Positions 24,722 to 34,062 are shown, counted from the stretch's first letter. The stretch: 64,000 nucleotides of DNA from Carnobacterium_A antarcticum (GCF_042658365.1 NZ_JBHSQC010000015.1), one strand, 5' to 3'. Notes: generated by a model not told the origin, from the sequence alone. Made by a program: numbers and translations.

Positions 24722-25846
24722 CTAGTCTTCAACAATCGGAAGCCAACCCGGTCTGCTTTCTACGTATTCCCACATAGCATCCGGCAGCATTAAATCTGCT
24801 CTATCTTGGGGACGAATTTCAGTACGAATAAATTTTTCATTTCCTTCTCTGACTTTTTTGATCCAATCCGGCTCTACAATTGCTTCACGCCCAATGGCGA
24901 TAAGCGGAATACCTAATGCCAACGCATCAATTGCCTCATCCGGGGTTTGGATCAACCCAACACCAATGATTGGAATATCCTTTCCAACTTTTTCTTGAAT
25001 GATTTGAATGACCGGTTTCTTATTCTTTTTATCGCGCATGGGTCCTTGCATTACGTTGCCAACTGAAACATGGAAATAGTCCAGCCCTTGCGTTTTAAGT
25101 TTTTCCAGCAATTCCAACGTATCCGCAAGCGTAATACCTGGTTCTTCCATTTCTTCTGGGGATATCCGGTACCCTAAAATAAAAGGTTTTTCAGCATAGG
25201 TTTTAACAGCTTCTTTTGCTGCTTGTACAACTGCAAGCGGAAAATTCATCCGTTTTTCACGTGTGCCTCCCCAATGGTCGTCTCTGCGGTTCGAATGCGG
25301 AGAGAAAAATTGTTGTATGAGATAGGTATTTGCTCCATGAAGTTCAACACCATCAAAACCAGCTTGAATAGCTCTTCTCGTTGCTTCGCCATATGCTTTT
25401 ATTAGCTCACGGACTTCTTGATCCGATAACGCTCTTGGTGTTTCTGCAAAATCTCTAAGCGCCGGTACCGCACTAGCACTTACCGGTTGTTCTCCTCTAA
25501 GTGTGCTGCTTGTGCCCATCCGTCCGACATGGAAAATTTGTAAAATCGCTTTAGCCCCTGTACTCTGTATCGTCTTGGCTAATTTCGAAAGACTTTCAAT
25601 TCGATTGTCAGAAGCTGCACTAAATGACCCGGCAAATTTCCCGTTTTCCATCACTTGTGCACAAGAAGTGATCACTGCACCTAAGCCAGCTGATCTGCGT
25701 TTGTAATACAACAATTCATCGGTCGTCACCATACCGTTTTCAAAAGCTGAATTGGTAGTCATCGGCGCCATCATGACACGGTTATCTATAGTTACACCTG
25801 ATGCAAATGTGAAAGGTTCAAATAATTTATTGTAATTCGAATTCAT
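24722..25846 (-). CDS. NADH-dependent flavin oxidoreductase (Old Yellow Enzyme family)
   Basis: 374-aa FMN enzyme. The TIM barrel carries APMTT (about 27-31), the substrate His/Asn motif HGANTYLIQQFFSPHSNRR (about 169-187) and the C-terminal FMN phosphate-binding IGREA. It reduces activated C=C bonds of electrophiles; the natural substrate is not inferable. AGGAGG lies before ATG. Single gene, followed upstream by an empty 440-bp spacer with a tandem repeat. Confidence 0.9.
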   Translation of the reverse strand: MNSNYNKLFEPFTFASGVTIDNRVMMAPMTTNSAFENGMVTTDELLYYKRRSAGLGAVITSCAQVMENGKFAGSFSAASDNRIESLSKLAKTIQSTGAKAILQIFHVGRMGTSSTLRGEQPVSASAVPALRDFAETPRALSDQEVRELIKAYGEATRRAIQAGFDGVELHGANTYLIQQFFSPHSNRRDDHWGGTREKRMNFPLAVVQAAKEAVKTYAEKPFILGYRISPEEMEEPGITLADTLELLEKLKTQGLDYFHVSVGNVMQGPMRDKKNKKPVIQIIQEKVGKDIPIIGVGLIQTPDEAIDALALGIPLIAIGREAIVEPDWIKKVREGNEKFIRTEIRPQDRADLMLPDAMWEYVESRPGWLPIVED

Positions 25847-26009
25847 TGTTAGCCTCCTGATTTTTTATAAGTAACTAGTCTAGTTCATATTACGTCAAAA
25901 TAGCTGCTTTTTAAAGAAAAACGAGTTTTTTCTGGTTTTCTAAAAAAACTGAATTATTAATGATTACAATGGAAGATCGATAGCTGGCACCTTTATTTAA
26001 AATAAATAT

Positions 26010-26110
26010 ATATTTTTGCGGTAGCTCGTCCCATTTTGACTCTGTTAGGACAAAACCGACATATTTTTGCGATAGTTTGTCTCATTTTCACTTTTTGGGA
26101 CAAACTTGCC
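26010..26110. repeat. Two tandem 51-bp imperfect repeats
   Basis: Copies start at 26010 and 26061 with ATATTTTTGCG[GA]TAG and share GTC[CT]CATTTT and GGGAC/AGGAC ends, so each can fold a small hairpin (GTCYCA with TRGGAC). They lie in the 444-bp gene-free stretch 25847-26290. The remainder of that stretch is AT-rich, with a GTGGATAA/TTATCCAC pair near 26183-26210 and no gene. Confidence 0.7.
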
Positions 26111-26290
26111 CTGCCCTAAAGACAGAAATAATGCAGAAAAGAACCTTTATCCCAAACTAAAATTTAATACTTATCCCCAATATGTGGATAAGTAAGCTGG
26201 TTTATCCACATATTGTTAACAAGTTTCCGTATGATCCAACAAAGTTCAATACAGTTAGTATCTCTAAATCAATTTTTACATTCAAATTCA

Positions 26291-26800
26291 TTAATTAATT
26301 GTATCAAGATACTGGTTTAGTTCTTTGGTATTCTTTAAGATCACTATATTATTTTTGTCTTTGCTGTGTTCATTCAAAATAGCCAGCAAATTTTTTCGCC
26401 TTTTAGGAAAATTCCAAACATATTTAAAAAAAGAAAAATCGAAACGTTCAAAGCACCCTTCTGCCATATCAGGACGAGTACGCCCATAGTATTTAAAAGA
26501 ACGTTTAATCGCTCTGAACAAATAAAGAGAGCGAGGATAATCAAGAAAAATAACTTGATCACAATGTTGTAACCGTATGGGAAATGTAGAGGAATAATTG
26601 CCTTCAATGATCCACTTTTCATTAGTTGAAATAAGATGTGTGACTTTTTCTACTAATTCCTTTTTTTCGATTTCGACCCAACCAGCTTTAAAAAAGAGCG
26701 AGTCTAAATGTGTGACTGGAATATCTAATTTATCCGACAAAGTTTTACCAAGGGTAGATTTGCCAGATCCTGATGGTCCTACAATAACTATTCTTTGCAT
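26291..26800 (-). CDS. P-loop kinase-like protein (topology modulation/FlaR family)
   Basis: 169 aa. Walker A is GPSGSGKST (residues about 7-15); later motifs include LDSLFF, WIIEGNYS and the DYPRSLYLFRAIKR region typical of proteins annotated as topology modulation protein or FlaR. These are probable nucleotide or small-molecule kinases of unknown substrate. The ATG at 26800 follows AGAGGTG at 6-nt spacing; the upstream TTG overlaps the permease stop. It overlaps or abuts the ABC permease gene and is probably transcribed with it. Confidence 0.78.
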   Translation of the reverse strand: MQRIVIVGPSGSGKSTLGKTLSDKLDIPVTHLDSLFFKAGWVEIEKKELVEKVTHLISTNEKWIIEGNYSSTFPIRLQHCDQVIFLDYPRSLYLFRAIKRSFKYYGRTRPDMAEGCFERFDFSFFKYVWNFPKRRKNLLAILNEHSKDKNNIVILKNTKELNQYLDTIN

Positions 26801-26814
26801 TTGAACACCTCTCC

Positions 26815-27696
26815 TCAATCTTGTTTAATCGGCTGGCTAAAAATCTTGACCATTTTAAATAAAATACTCATAAAAAGATATGGAATCAACAATAAAAACA
26901 AATAGTTAATGACCATTATTTGCGGGCTGTGATCAGAAGGTATGATTTGCGTATTTCTTAGACCGGTCAATAGTCCGCCTGTATTGAATTGAATCTCAAT
27001 AAAAAGCATCACTGAGATCATTTCTAAATAAATAAATTTCATAATGCTTTCTAAAAATGTTAATAAGTTGGGGATAACATAGGAAAAAAATAATTTGCAT
27101 TTAGGATATCCCAGTGATTTTGCGAAAATAAAATAATTGGAACGGTAAACATCTTTGATATATGGAGTCATATATTTGATTAAAAATACAATGGGGAAAA
27201 TACTCAATATAATTAATGGGACGACTATCGCTGGCTCTCTAGGCGTGCCAACTGTTTTAAATAGATAGATGGAAGTTGCTTTATAGATGATCACACTGAA
27301 CCAATGGACAAAAAGCACTATGCCAACAACGGGCAAACTCTCAATATCTTCCAAATACCTTATGAGTCTCATAATCGATTTATTCTTCAGCCTCGGAAAA
27401 TAATAACTATACACAATTAATGAAAATAAGGTTATCCCCAGACTTGCACTGACCAATTTCAATGTGTAGTTGCCATTGACCTGTTGATAACTTGTGGATA
27501 ACTCGGAAAAATTACGATATGTAAAGATTTGCGCAACGGTTTCTTTAACTGTATCCAGAAATAAACCTGGTTTTCTCATACTGAAAGGCAATGAATAACT
27601 TAAACAAACCAGTAAAACAATACCAGCAGGTAGTGTAATGAGTGAAATGGATTGCTTTATAATCTTTCTAAATAGAATGATTTTGCATCCCTCCAA
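26815..27696 (-). CDS. Peptide-type ABC transporter permease (DppB/OppB-like)
   Basis: 293 aa with about six membrane segments. The coupling (EAA) loop is recognisable as YRSNYFIFAKSLGYPKCKLFFSYVIPNLL-type sequence near residues 199-227, as in OppB/DppB. It is quite divergent, and the usual substrate-binding protein and ATPases are not encoded nearby. The start is uncertain: the TTG at 27696 lies within the GGAGGG element itself, so initiation may occur a few codons later, coupled to the upstream gene, whose stop is at 27668. Confidence 0.72.
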   Translation of the reverse strand: MEGCKIILFRKIIKQSISLITLPAGIVLLVCLSYSLPFSMRKPGLFLDTVKETVAQIFTYRNFSELSTSYQQVNGNYTLKLVSASLGITLFSLIVYSYYFPRLKNKSIMRLIRYLEDIESLPVVGIVLFVHWFSVIIYKATSIYLFKTVGTPREPAIVVPLIILSIFPIVFLIKYMTPYIKDVYRSNYFIFAKSLGYPKCKLFFSYVIPNLLTFLESIMKFIYLEMISVMLFIEIQFNTGGLLTGLRNTQIIPSDHSPQIMVINYLFLLLIPYLFMSILFKMVKIFSQPIKQD

Positions 27697-28606
27697 TTAA
27701 AGCTCGTTTGATTCCATTAAGCAAGAAAACTAGACCAATATAAAAAGCTAACGGAACGAGGACTGTCCAAGGAGTACTGGCTAGTCGATTAATATTCTGC
27801 CCAATCAATCCGCTCCATTCGTTAGATATGGTTACAGTGTAGTTGGTGCTTGCGTCTAACTGCGTTACCAATGAACCGCCTAGATACAATTGAAAATAAG
27901 CTAAGTAGATAAAAAGAGATAAATTTTGCGTTAGGACTTTGAAAAACAAATTTAATGTAAGTTCTATTAATTGTGGTTTAAAAGAATACCTAACCGATCT
28001 AAGTTTAGAACTGCCTAGCGTTTGACTGGCAAGGGCAAAATCTTGTTTGAAAAGAAAGGTTAATTCAGCATGGTAAAGTTTAACTAAATTTGGAAGCCCG
28101 ACAAGAAATAAAATAAGCAGTTGAATCAGCATAAACTCCAGGTTAGCTGCCGGTTGAACGTCCTCTGCACTAAATAGTAAGGCATGGTAATAGGGTCCAA
28201 TTAAAAGCAGTAATAAAAAGGGCTTAGGAATCAATGTAAACAGCTTATCCAAATACGAAAAGATAGGCAACAACGCTGATCCTAACTTATAAAGGGTCAG
28301 AATACTTAAAAATAAACTGATTAATATTTGAGCGCTACTTAACAACAAACCAATAAAAAAAGTGTATTTAAATCCCTGAATGACTTTAGCGAAGATCGTA
28401 AATCCTAGAATGTCCGTACCAAATGGCGGAACTTCAAGAGGGGTAAAAGGCGGATAGCTTAATGCTCCATTTATCATTGTCTTATCTACCCGAATCGTGA
28501 GAAGTTTTGATACTAGCGGTTCATATAAACAACTGAGCAGTAAAAAAACCAATACAATTGAACACAATATCCACAATGTTATGTTTTTCTTTTTTAACGC
28601 TAGCAT
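27668..28606 (-). CDS. Peptide-type ABC transporter permease (DppC/OppC-like)
   Basis: 312 aa. The N-terminal membrane anchor is followed by PPFGTDILGFTIFAKVIQG, the counterpart of the H-x-x-GTDxxGRD motif of OppC/DppC, then about five membrane segments with a weak EAA loop (ALASQTLGSSKLRSVRYSF). It overlaps the second permease gene by about 29 nt. No ATPase or binding protein is encoded in the window, so it must pair with components elsewhere or be a specialised system. AAAGGAGGAG lies about 12 nt before ATG. Confidence 0.72.
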   Translation of the reverse strand: MLALKKKNITLWILCSIVLVFLLLSCLYEPLVSKLLTIRVDKTMINGALSYPPFTPLEVPPFGTDILGFTIFAKVIQGFKYTFFIGLLLSSAQILISLFLSILTLYKLGSALLPIFSYLDKLFTLIPKPFLLLLLIGPYYHALLFSAEDVQPAANLEFMLIQLLILFLVGLPNLVKLYHAELTFLFKQDFALASQTLGSSKLRSVRYSFKPQLIELTLNLFFKVLTQNLSLFIYLAYFQLYLGGSLVTQLDASTNYTVTISNEWSGLIGQNINRLASTPWTVLVPLAFYIGLVFLLNGIKRALIGGMQNHSI

Positions 28607-28691
28607 ATAAAAAATGATCTCCTCCTTTTTTTATCAATGGAGCTTACTTTTTCAGCCTATCTGATTCGGAGAAAGTAATCGTCTCCTTCAT

Positions 28692-29453
28692 TTATAACTT
28701 ACCCGTTTGATAAAATTTGATGTATTCTCTAATCAAGGAATCGGTTAAAATAAAAACTGGTAAAAATGAAAAAATTTCTATTCCATTTAATAAAGCAGGC
28801 GTGCTTTGAAAATATAAATTATAGGTAGCTAATGAAGCTAAACTATTGTTCTTCAGACTAGTGATGGATAGAATATCAATACCATTAAGAGTCAAAACAT
28901 TCATTTCATTTTTCACTTCTTGAATGTCTCCGCTTAAAGACACCACAATCAGCAAATCACCTTTAGTAAATGTTACTTTTGAAGCTATCTCTAATTCTTT
29001 TTTCGAAGAAAGAACAATGGGAAATTTTTCTACTACGATCAAACTTCTTCTTAAATCCGAAAGAACATCTCTTTGCCCCCAGCCAGTACCGTAACAAAAA
29101 ATCCTTTCAGCCTGGTGAATCTTTTTGATTATCGGTTCACAATTTGTTTGGTTGAACAACTTTAGTGTATTGGTGATATCTTCTTTTTGTGTATCGCTAA
29201 AGTTTGAAACAGTTTGATCCAATTCTTTTTTTGTTTCATTTTTCAAACTATATTTAAACTCGCTATACCCAGAGAACCCAATTTTTTTTACGAGTCTGGA
29301 AATGGTAGATTTAGAGGTTAAGGTTTCTTGAGCTAAGGCAATAATGGTCATTCCTTTGCACTTCTCTTTATTTTGAATGATGTAAGACAGTATCTGTAAA
29401 TCGCTTTCATTCAATTCACGATAATGCTGGTTAATTAAAGCTTCTAAATCCAC
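28692..29453 (-). CDS. RpiR-family regulator of alpha-glucoside use
   Basis: 253 aa. An N-terminal RpiR HTH (about 1-77, with TSKSTISRLVKKIGF) and a SIS sugar-phosphate-binding domain (about 95-230, YGTGWG and SLSGD). It should sense a phosphorylated sugar. It is the last gene after the alpha-glucoside PTS and GH4 genes on the same strand, so its likely targets are those genes (compare GlvR/MalR-type regulators). The GTG start at 29453 is set by AGGAGAG 8 nt upstream. Confidence 0.88.
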   Translation of the reverse strand: MDLEALINQHYRELNESDLQILSYIIQNKEKCKGMTIIALAQETLTSKSTISRLVKKIGFSGYSEFKYSLKNETKKELDQTVSNFSDTQKEDITNTLKLFNQTNCEPIIKKIHQAERIFCYGTGWGQRDVLSDLRRSLIVVEKFPIVLSSKKELEIASKVTFTKGDLLIVVSLSGDIQEVKNEMNVLTLNGIDILSITSLKNNSLASLATYNLYFQSTPALLNGIEIFSFLPVFILTDSLIREYIKFYQTGKL

Positions 29454-29534
29454 TATTGATCTCTCCTTATAAAAATAATAAAGCGAAAAAAATAGAGAAA
29501 TCAAAATTTCTCTATTTTTTACATCTTATTATGA

Positions 29535-30908
29535 TTATACCATAGGCACCGTTACCTTCACGGAATCTTTTAGCTCAGGCCAGTAACCTTGGTTTGCTTC
29601 AATTAAATCATCTAAGAGTTGTTTTGCAACTCTTGCGTTTGGAACAGTTCTTGAAAGAATAAGAGCTTGCCACAATTTTTGGTAAGAACCTTCTGCCCAA
29701 GCTTCTACAACCAGTTTCTCAACAGCTACTTGCTGTTCCATCAGACCTTTTTGGAAACGTGGAATTTCGCCTTGCGCTAATGGCTCAGGACCATTTGATC
29801 CTACAATACATGGAATCTCTACCATTGCTGTAGGGTCAAAATTAGAAAGAGCTCCATCATTAGGAACGATCAAAAGCATTCTTTCTTTCGTGTTATAAGC
29901 AATAGCACGTGCTAAGTCAACGATGTAAGAAGCATGGTCATCTGTTTCTAATTTTGCATCTTCAGCTGTTTGAATATTAGCAATGCGATTACATTCTGAA
30001 AATACGGACTTCTCACGATGTTCCATTACTTCATTAGCGCGTGTGTGCTCTGGATCAGCTAGCGCAACTTCGTCTTGAGGGAAAAAGTAATATTTTAAAT
30101 ACGTATTTGGCAGTGTTTTCGGGTCTAAAGGATATACTTCTTTAGCCTTACCATAAGTATGCATCCAGCTTGGCTCAATTTCTTCTCCTGGCCGACCAAC
30201 TAATTCATTTGGTGTCACATAGCCATGTTCGGCTACATGTTCTTTGATTTTCGGCATCAAGTCATTGCCGTCTTTGTCACGAATATCCGTCCACCAGCCA
30301 AAATGATTTAAGCCATAGTACCGTACTGTCATGTCTTTTCGTGATTGCAAACCTAATATTTCCGACATTCGGTGTTCAATTCCTACAGGCATATCACAAA
30401 TATTAATGATTTTAGCAGTCGGTCTTAGTTTACGAGTAGCTTCAGCTACTATTGCTGCTGGGTTAGAATAATTTAACATCCAAGCATCAGGTGAATATAA
30501 CTCCATGTAATCTATCAGTTCCAGAACTCCGCCAATTGAGCGCATTCCATAAGAGATTCCGCCAGGACCGCATGTTTCTTGGCCGATGACTCCATATTTC
30601 AATGGAATTTTTTCATCTTGTTCACGCATTGCATATTTTCCTACTCTAATATGTGCCATAACAAAATCTACGTCTGTAAATGCTGTTTCTGGATCTGTTG
30701 TAGCTAAAAATGTAATTTCCGGAGCACGTTCTTGTAAAATGATCTCACAAGCATCAGCAATTTCTTTTTGTCGCTCTTCATCATTATCAAAAAATTTAAT
30801 TTGACGAATAGGAAATTTATCTAGGTTTTCTAATAACATCATAATGATTCCTGGCGTAAATGTACTTCCTCCGCCTGCTATAAGTAGTGATTGTTTTTTT
30901 AATGTCAT
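29535..30908 (-). CDS. 6-phospho-alpha-glucosidase, GH4
   Basis: 457-aa cytosolic NAD+- and metal-dependent glycosidase. The N-terminal Rossmann motif is GGGSTFTPG (about 12-20); the GH4 metal site is in CDMPVGIE (about 171-178) and GLNHFGWW (about 199-206), with NYSNPA before it. CDMP rather than CN-x-P is the variant linked to 6-phospho-alpha-glucosidases (MalH/GlvA/AglB). It cleaves maltose-6-P-type products of the adjacent PTS. AAAGGGGA precedes ATG. The spacing (46 bp from the PTS gene, about 80 to the regulator) supports one operon. Confidence 0.93.
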   Translation of the reverse strand: MTLKKQSLLIAGGGSTFTPGIIMMLLENLDKFPIRQIKFFDNDEERQKEIADACEIILQERAPEITFLATTDPETAFTDVDFVMAHIRVGKYAMREQDEKIPLKYGVIGQETCGPGGISYGMRSIGGVLELIDYMELYSPDAWMLNYSNPAAIVAEATRKLRPTAKIINICDMPVGIEHRMSEILGLQSRKDMTVRYYGLNHFGWWTDIRDKDGNDLMPKIKEHVAEHGYVTPNELVGRPGEEIEPSWMHTYGKAKEVYPLDPKTLPNTYLKYYFFPQDEVALADPEHTRANEVMEHREKSVFSECNRIANIQTAEDAKLETDDHASYIVDLARAIAYNTKERMLLIVPNDGALSNFDPTAMVEIPCIVGSNGPEPLAQGEIPRFQKGLMEQQVAVEKLVVEAWAEGSYQKLWQALILSRTVPNARVAKQLLDDLIEANQGYWPELKDSVKVTVPMV

Positions 30909-30954
30909 TTTTATTTCCCCTTTTCTTTTGTTTTGGTTTTATTTATTACATACT

Positions 30955-32580
30955 TTATTCAACAGTAGCGGCTAAATCACTCCCTTCAATAGTAAGCTGA
31001 TTTTCAAAAGCTTCTCTTACTTGAGGCACGTCCAAACCGATAATAACTTGGAAAGCTTTCCCTTTTCTTACTAACCCATGAGCGCCGCCTTCTTTAAAAT
31101 AAGCATCACTTTTTACTAGTGTTTCATCGTTTACTGTTATTCTTAATCTTGTTGCACAGTTATTTACATCAACGATGTTGCTTGCTCCGCCTAATCCTTC
31201 TAAATAATGAGCAGCGCTTGAAGCATAGGCACCGCCTTTAGCTGTTGCCGGTTTCTTTTCTTTATTCGCAGCTTGACGATCCCGGTATTCTTTTTTGCTG
31301 TACATCTTAACTTCTTCGTCCACTTCTCTGCCGGGCGTTTTTATATCGAATTTAAGAATGGCAAAACGAAACACTACAAAATAAATCAAGCTGAAGATTA
31401 AACCGACCACAATTAATAAAATAATAGTACTTACATGGTTTAGAGACATGGGTATAATATATTGGCTTACCACCGCTATTAATCCACTGCCGATATCTCC
31501 AACAACTCCTAACGAATAAAGTGTTGCTCCCAAAGCACCTGCTAATACTGCATGTACGAAAAATAATTGAGGAGCAAGGAACAAGAATGTAAATTCAAAC
31601 GGTTCTGTAATCCCTGCCAACACTGCTGTCAAAGCTGTTGGAATCAGTAACGCTAGTATTTTCTTTCTTTTTTCTGGTTTCGCTGTTGCATAAAAAGCGG
31701 CCGATATGCCAAGTGGCGCAAACAATTTAGAAGCATTATGAAGAGCAAACCCTCCAGCTGGAAACAGCTCTTTAATAGGTGCTGTAGATGAAGCGATCTC
31801 ATTTAAATTTTGTAACCAGTTTGCTGTGATCCCGCCTTCTAATACTGCCGGCCCATAAATAAAAGGTTGATAAATAAAGTGATGAAGTCCAGTAGGAATC
31901 AATAGTCTTTCCAAGAAGACATAAATACCAACTCCCAGAGTTCCAGAACTTGCTAAAGACCCTTGCAATGAAACAATGCCGCTTTGAATTACTGGCCAAA
32001 TCCATGCAGTCATAAATGCTACTGGCAACATTATGAAAAAGCCAATGATAACGACTAAGGAAGACCCTTGGAAAATACCTAACCAATCTGGTAATTTAGT
32101 TTCAAAAAATCGATTGTGTATCCAAACCACAATTGCAGCAATCAAAATGGCACCAATCAGGTTAGTATCTAATGTCTTTATTCCAGCAATTAGTTTTAAG
32201 CCGCTTGCGCCGCCTACTTCTTGATTAAAATCTACGCCAAATGTTGTTCCCATTAATTCAATGATTTTACTAACAAAATTATTGAATGTCATATAAACAA
32301 CTAAAGATTCCAGAGCCGCTCTACCATTAGCTTTCTTAGCTAATCCCAAAGGCAGTCCTATTACAAATAACAATTCCATTTGATTAAATACTGTCCATGC
32401 TCCATTTTCGATTACAGCCCACAAATTCGACCAAAATGTTCCATCTGCTGCTATTCCTCCAACGATCATTGAATTTTGCATCATAATAGCGATGGACAAT
32501 ATTATTCCTGAAAAAGCAAATAATAAAACTGGCGTAAACATTGCACCACCAAACCTCTGTAACTTTTGCATCATCTTCAC
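30955..32580 (-). CDS. Alpha-glucoside/maltose PTS permease EIICB
   Basis: 541 aa. EIIC (about 1-420) is a multi-pass channel; the C-terminal EIIB domain (about 455-535) has the phosphocysteine motif NNCATRLRI. There is no fused EIIA, so phosphate must come from an EIIA-Glc encoded elsewhere. It belongs to the MalB/GlvC/AglA group. A GTG (32580) and two ATG codons follow the AGAGGAG site; the GTG has the better spacing. A cre-like palindrome lies about 20-33 nt upstream. First gene of the PTS-GH4-RpiR unit. Confidence 0.92.
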   Translation of the reverse strand: MKMMQKLQRFGGAMFTPVLLFAFSGIILSIAIMMQNSMIVGGIAADGTFWSNLWAVIENGAWTVFNQMELLFVIGLPLGLAKKANGRAALESLVVYMTFNNFVSKIIELMGTTFGVDFNQEVGGASGLKLIAGIKTLDTNLIGAILIAAIVVWIHNRFFETKLPDWLGIFQGSSLVVIIGFFIMLPVAFMTAWIWPVIQSGIVSLQGSLASSGTLGVGIYVFLERLLIPTGLHHFIYQPFIYGPAVLEGGITANWLQNLNEIASSTAPIKELFPAGGFALHNASKLFAPLGISAAFYATAKPEKRKKILALLIPTALTAVLAGITEPFEFTFLFLAPQLFFVHAVLAGALGATLYSLGVVGDIGSGLIAVVSQYIIPMSLNHVSTIILLIVVGLIFSLIYFVVFRFAILKFDIKTPGREVDEEVKMYSKKEYRDRQAANKEKKPATAKGGAYASSAAHYLEGLGGASNIVDVNNCATRLRITVNDETLVKSDAYFKEGGAHGLVRKGKAFQVIIGLDVPQVREAFENQLTIEGSDLAATVE

Positions 32581-32599
32581 TTCATCTCCTCTTATTTAT

Positions 32600-32613
32600 T
32601 TGAAGCGCTTCCA
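32600..32613. promoter_or_regulatory. Candidate cre (CcpA) site before the alpha-glucoside operon
   Basis: TTGAAGCGCTTCCA contains the cre core AAGCGCTT. The outer positions match the consensus incompletely. Placement just upstream of the PTS gene fits catabolite repression. Confidence 0.5.
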
Positions 32614-32828
32614 CGAATGAAATATACCACTTTATTTTAACCTTAACAATCTTATCTGAATGAATAGATAAACCTTTCATGTATAGATAAAATTCTCTTA
32701 TTGCGGGAAATTTCTCAACACCTTTAAAAAAAATAGTATTTAGCGTTTATTTTAAAAAGGATGCAAAAACCAATAGACATCAACCATTTATTTAGTGGTT
32801 ATTTTAAAAAACAGAAAACAGAAAAAAA

Positions 32829-32878
32829 ACAAACGATTAACCTCCTATTTAATATAGGTTGCCAATCATTTGTTTTTA
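32829..32878. terminator. Hairpin in the 32.6-33.0 kb spacer
   Basis: AACAAACGATT pairs with AATCATTTGTT and has T/A runs on both sides. It is one of two hairpins between the PTS gene and the zinc lipoprotein gene. The rest of the 412-bp spacer is AT-rich, with two short TTTAG...TTATTTTAAAAA direct repeats near 32740 and 32795. Confidence 0.55.
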
Positions 32879-32944
32879 GATATAGACCATTTTGTTATTG
32901 TTGTTTTTCCCGTCTATTATTTTTAGCATTCACTGTTTTCCTTT

Positions 32945-32989
32945 TAAACAAGTTGACCTTGGAAGTGTTAAAATAGTCGACTTGTTTTG
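32945..32989 (-). terminator. Terminator after the zinc-binding lipoprotein gene
   Basis: On the minus strand AAACAAGTCGAC pairs with GGTCAACTTGTTT immediately after the stop codon, though the following T run is short. Confidence 0.7.
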
Positions 32990-32992
32990 CTA

Positions 32993-33952
32993 TTACTGAA
33001 TACTTTTCTTTAAGGCATTAAGATTATCTTGCATCACATGAATGTAGTCTATTCCTGCATCTTGTTCTTTTTGCGTAACGCCTTCAATCGGACTTAATAC
33101 CAGCAACTCGACATCAACTTCATCTGCTAATGTTTCTGCAATTTTAGAGGATGCATTATCTTCAAAATAAATGTAATCAACCTTATTTTCAGTTACAAAA
33201 TCAGATAGTTCTGCTAATTTGGCTGGACTAGGCTCTGCATCAGAGGATAACCCTGAGACGGAAATCTGAGTTAAGTCGTAGCGTTTTGCTAAGTAAGCAA
33301 AAGCTGCATGCTGCGTCACAAAAGAACGTTTTGTCGCATTTTCAAAAGCCGATACAAATTCTTGATTTAAATCTTCTAACTTTTGTTGATAAGTTTCTGC
33401 ATTAGCTGCATAAGCATCGCTATTATCAGGGTCAGCTTCTGCAAGACCCTTTTGGATATTTGTTACTTCTGCTTGTGCTAATACTGGGTCTAACCAGACA
33501 TGAGGATCGACAGCATGAGAATGTTCTTCTCCTTCATGTTCGTGTTCCTCATCGTGCTCATCGGCATCTGCTTCGTTATGGATCAAATCAATACCTTCGC
33601 TTGCATTCACAATAACTGTTTTGCTTGTGTCAATCGATTTCAGTACACTGGGTACCCAAGTTTCCATTTCATCACTGTTGTAAACAAAAACATCAGCATT
33701 CTCAATTTGTGCTATCATTTTGGCACTCGGTTCGAAGTCGTGTACTTCTGTTCCTGCTGGAACAAGCAAAGAAACAACTGCATTCTCTTGCGCTACATTT
33801 TTTGTGAAATCATACATTGGATAAAAAGTCGTAACGACTTTTAATTTGCCAGAATCTTCTTCATTAGCTGAATTTCCTGATTTCCCGCACCCGGCAATCA
33901 ATAAGACCGCCCCAAATAAAGTCAAAACTAAATAAGTTAATTTTTTCTTCAT
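32993..33952 (-). CDS. adcA: Zinc ABC transporter substrate-binding lipoprotein (AdcA/ZnuA)
   Basis: 319 aa. The signal peptide ends in lipobox IAGC (Cys about 22). The cluster A-I fold has PAGTEVHDFEPSA with the first metal His, a His/Glu/Asp-rich loop (about 130-150), HAVDPHVWLDP with the next His ligands, and a late acidic ligand region. It captures Zn2+ outside the cell for the AdcCB importer. The short form lacks the ZinT domain of streptococcal AdcA. The permease and ATPase genes are not adjacent. A Zur-type operator lies about 90 nt upstream. GGGGAGG precedes ATG. Confidence 0.93.
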   Translation of the reverse strand: MKKKLTYLVLTLFGAVLLIAGCGKSGNSANEEDSGKLKVVTTFYPMYDFTKNVAQENAVVSLLVPAGTEVHDFEPSAKMIAQIENADVFVYNSDEMETWVPSVLKSIDTSKTVIVNASEGIDLIHNEADADEHDEEHEHEGEEHSHAVDPHVWLDPVLAQAEVTNIQKGLAEADPDNSDAYAANAETYQQKLEDLNQEFVSAFENATKRSFVTQHAAFAYLAKRYDLTQISVSGLSSDAEPSPAKLAELSDFVTENKVDYIYFEDNASSKIAETLADEVDVELLVLSPIEGVTQKEQDAGIDYIHVMQDNLNALKKSIQ

Positions 33953-34041
33953 GTTCTAATTCCTCCCCATCTTAAACCATTCTATTTTTATGGACCATAA
34001 TCTATGTAGTGAAACAAGGAAATTCCAAAAACTTGCGTCAC

Positions 34042-34062
34042 AAATCGTAACGATTACGTTTT
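34042..34062. promoter_or_regulatory. Zur-type zinc operator
   Basis: The box reads AAATCGTAA, CGA, TTACGTTTT, a near-perfect inverted repeat of CGTAA around CGA, matching the Firmicute Zur box. It lies 90 nt upstream of the zinc-binding lipoprotein start and would repress it in zinc-replete cells. Confidence 0.85.

Noticed and set aside
26160..26220. DnaA boxes or a replication origin from TTATCCACA-like words
   Set aside because: Only one or two such words occur, with no dnaA/dnaN neighbours and no cluster.
32761..32976. 71-codon frame in the spacer near the zinc gene
   Set aside because: It lacks a ribosome site, has low-complexity sequence and spans a terminator-like hairpin.
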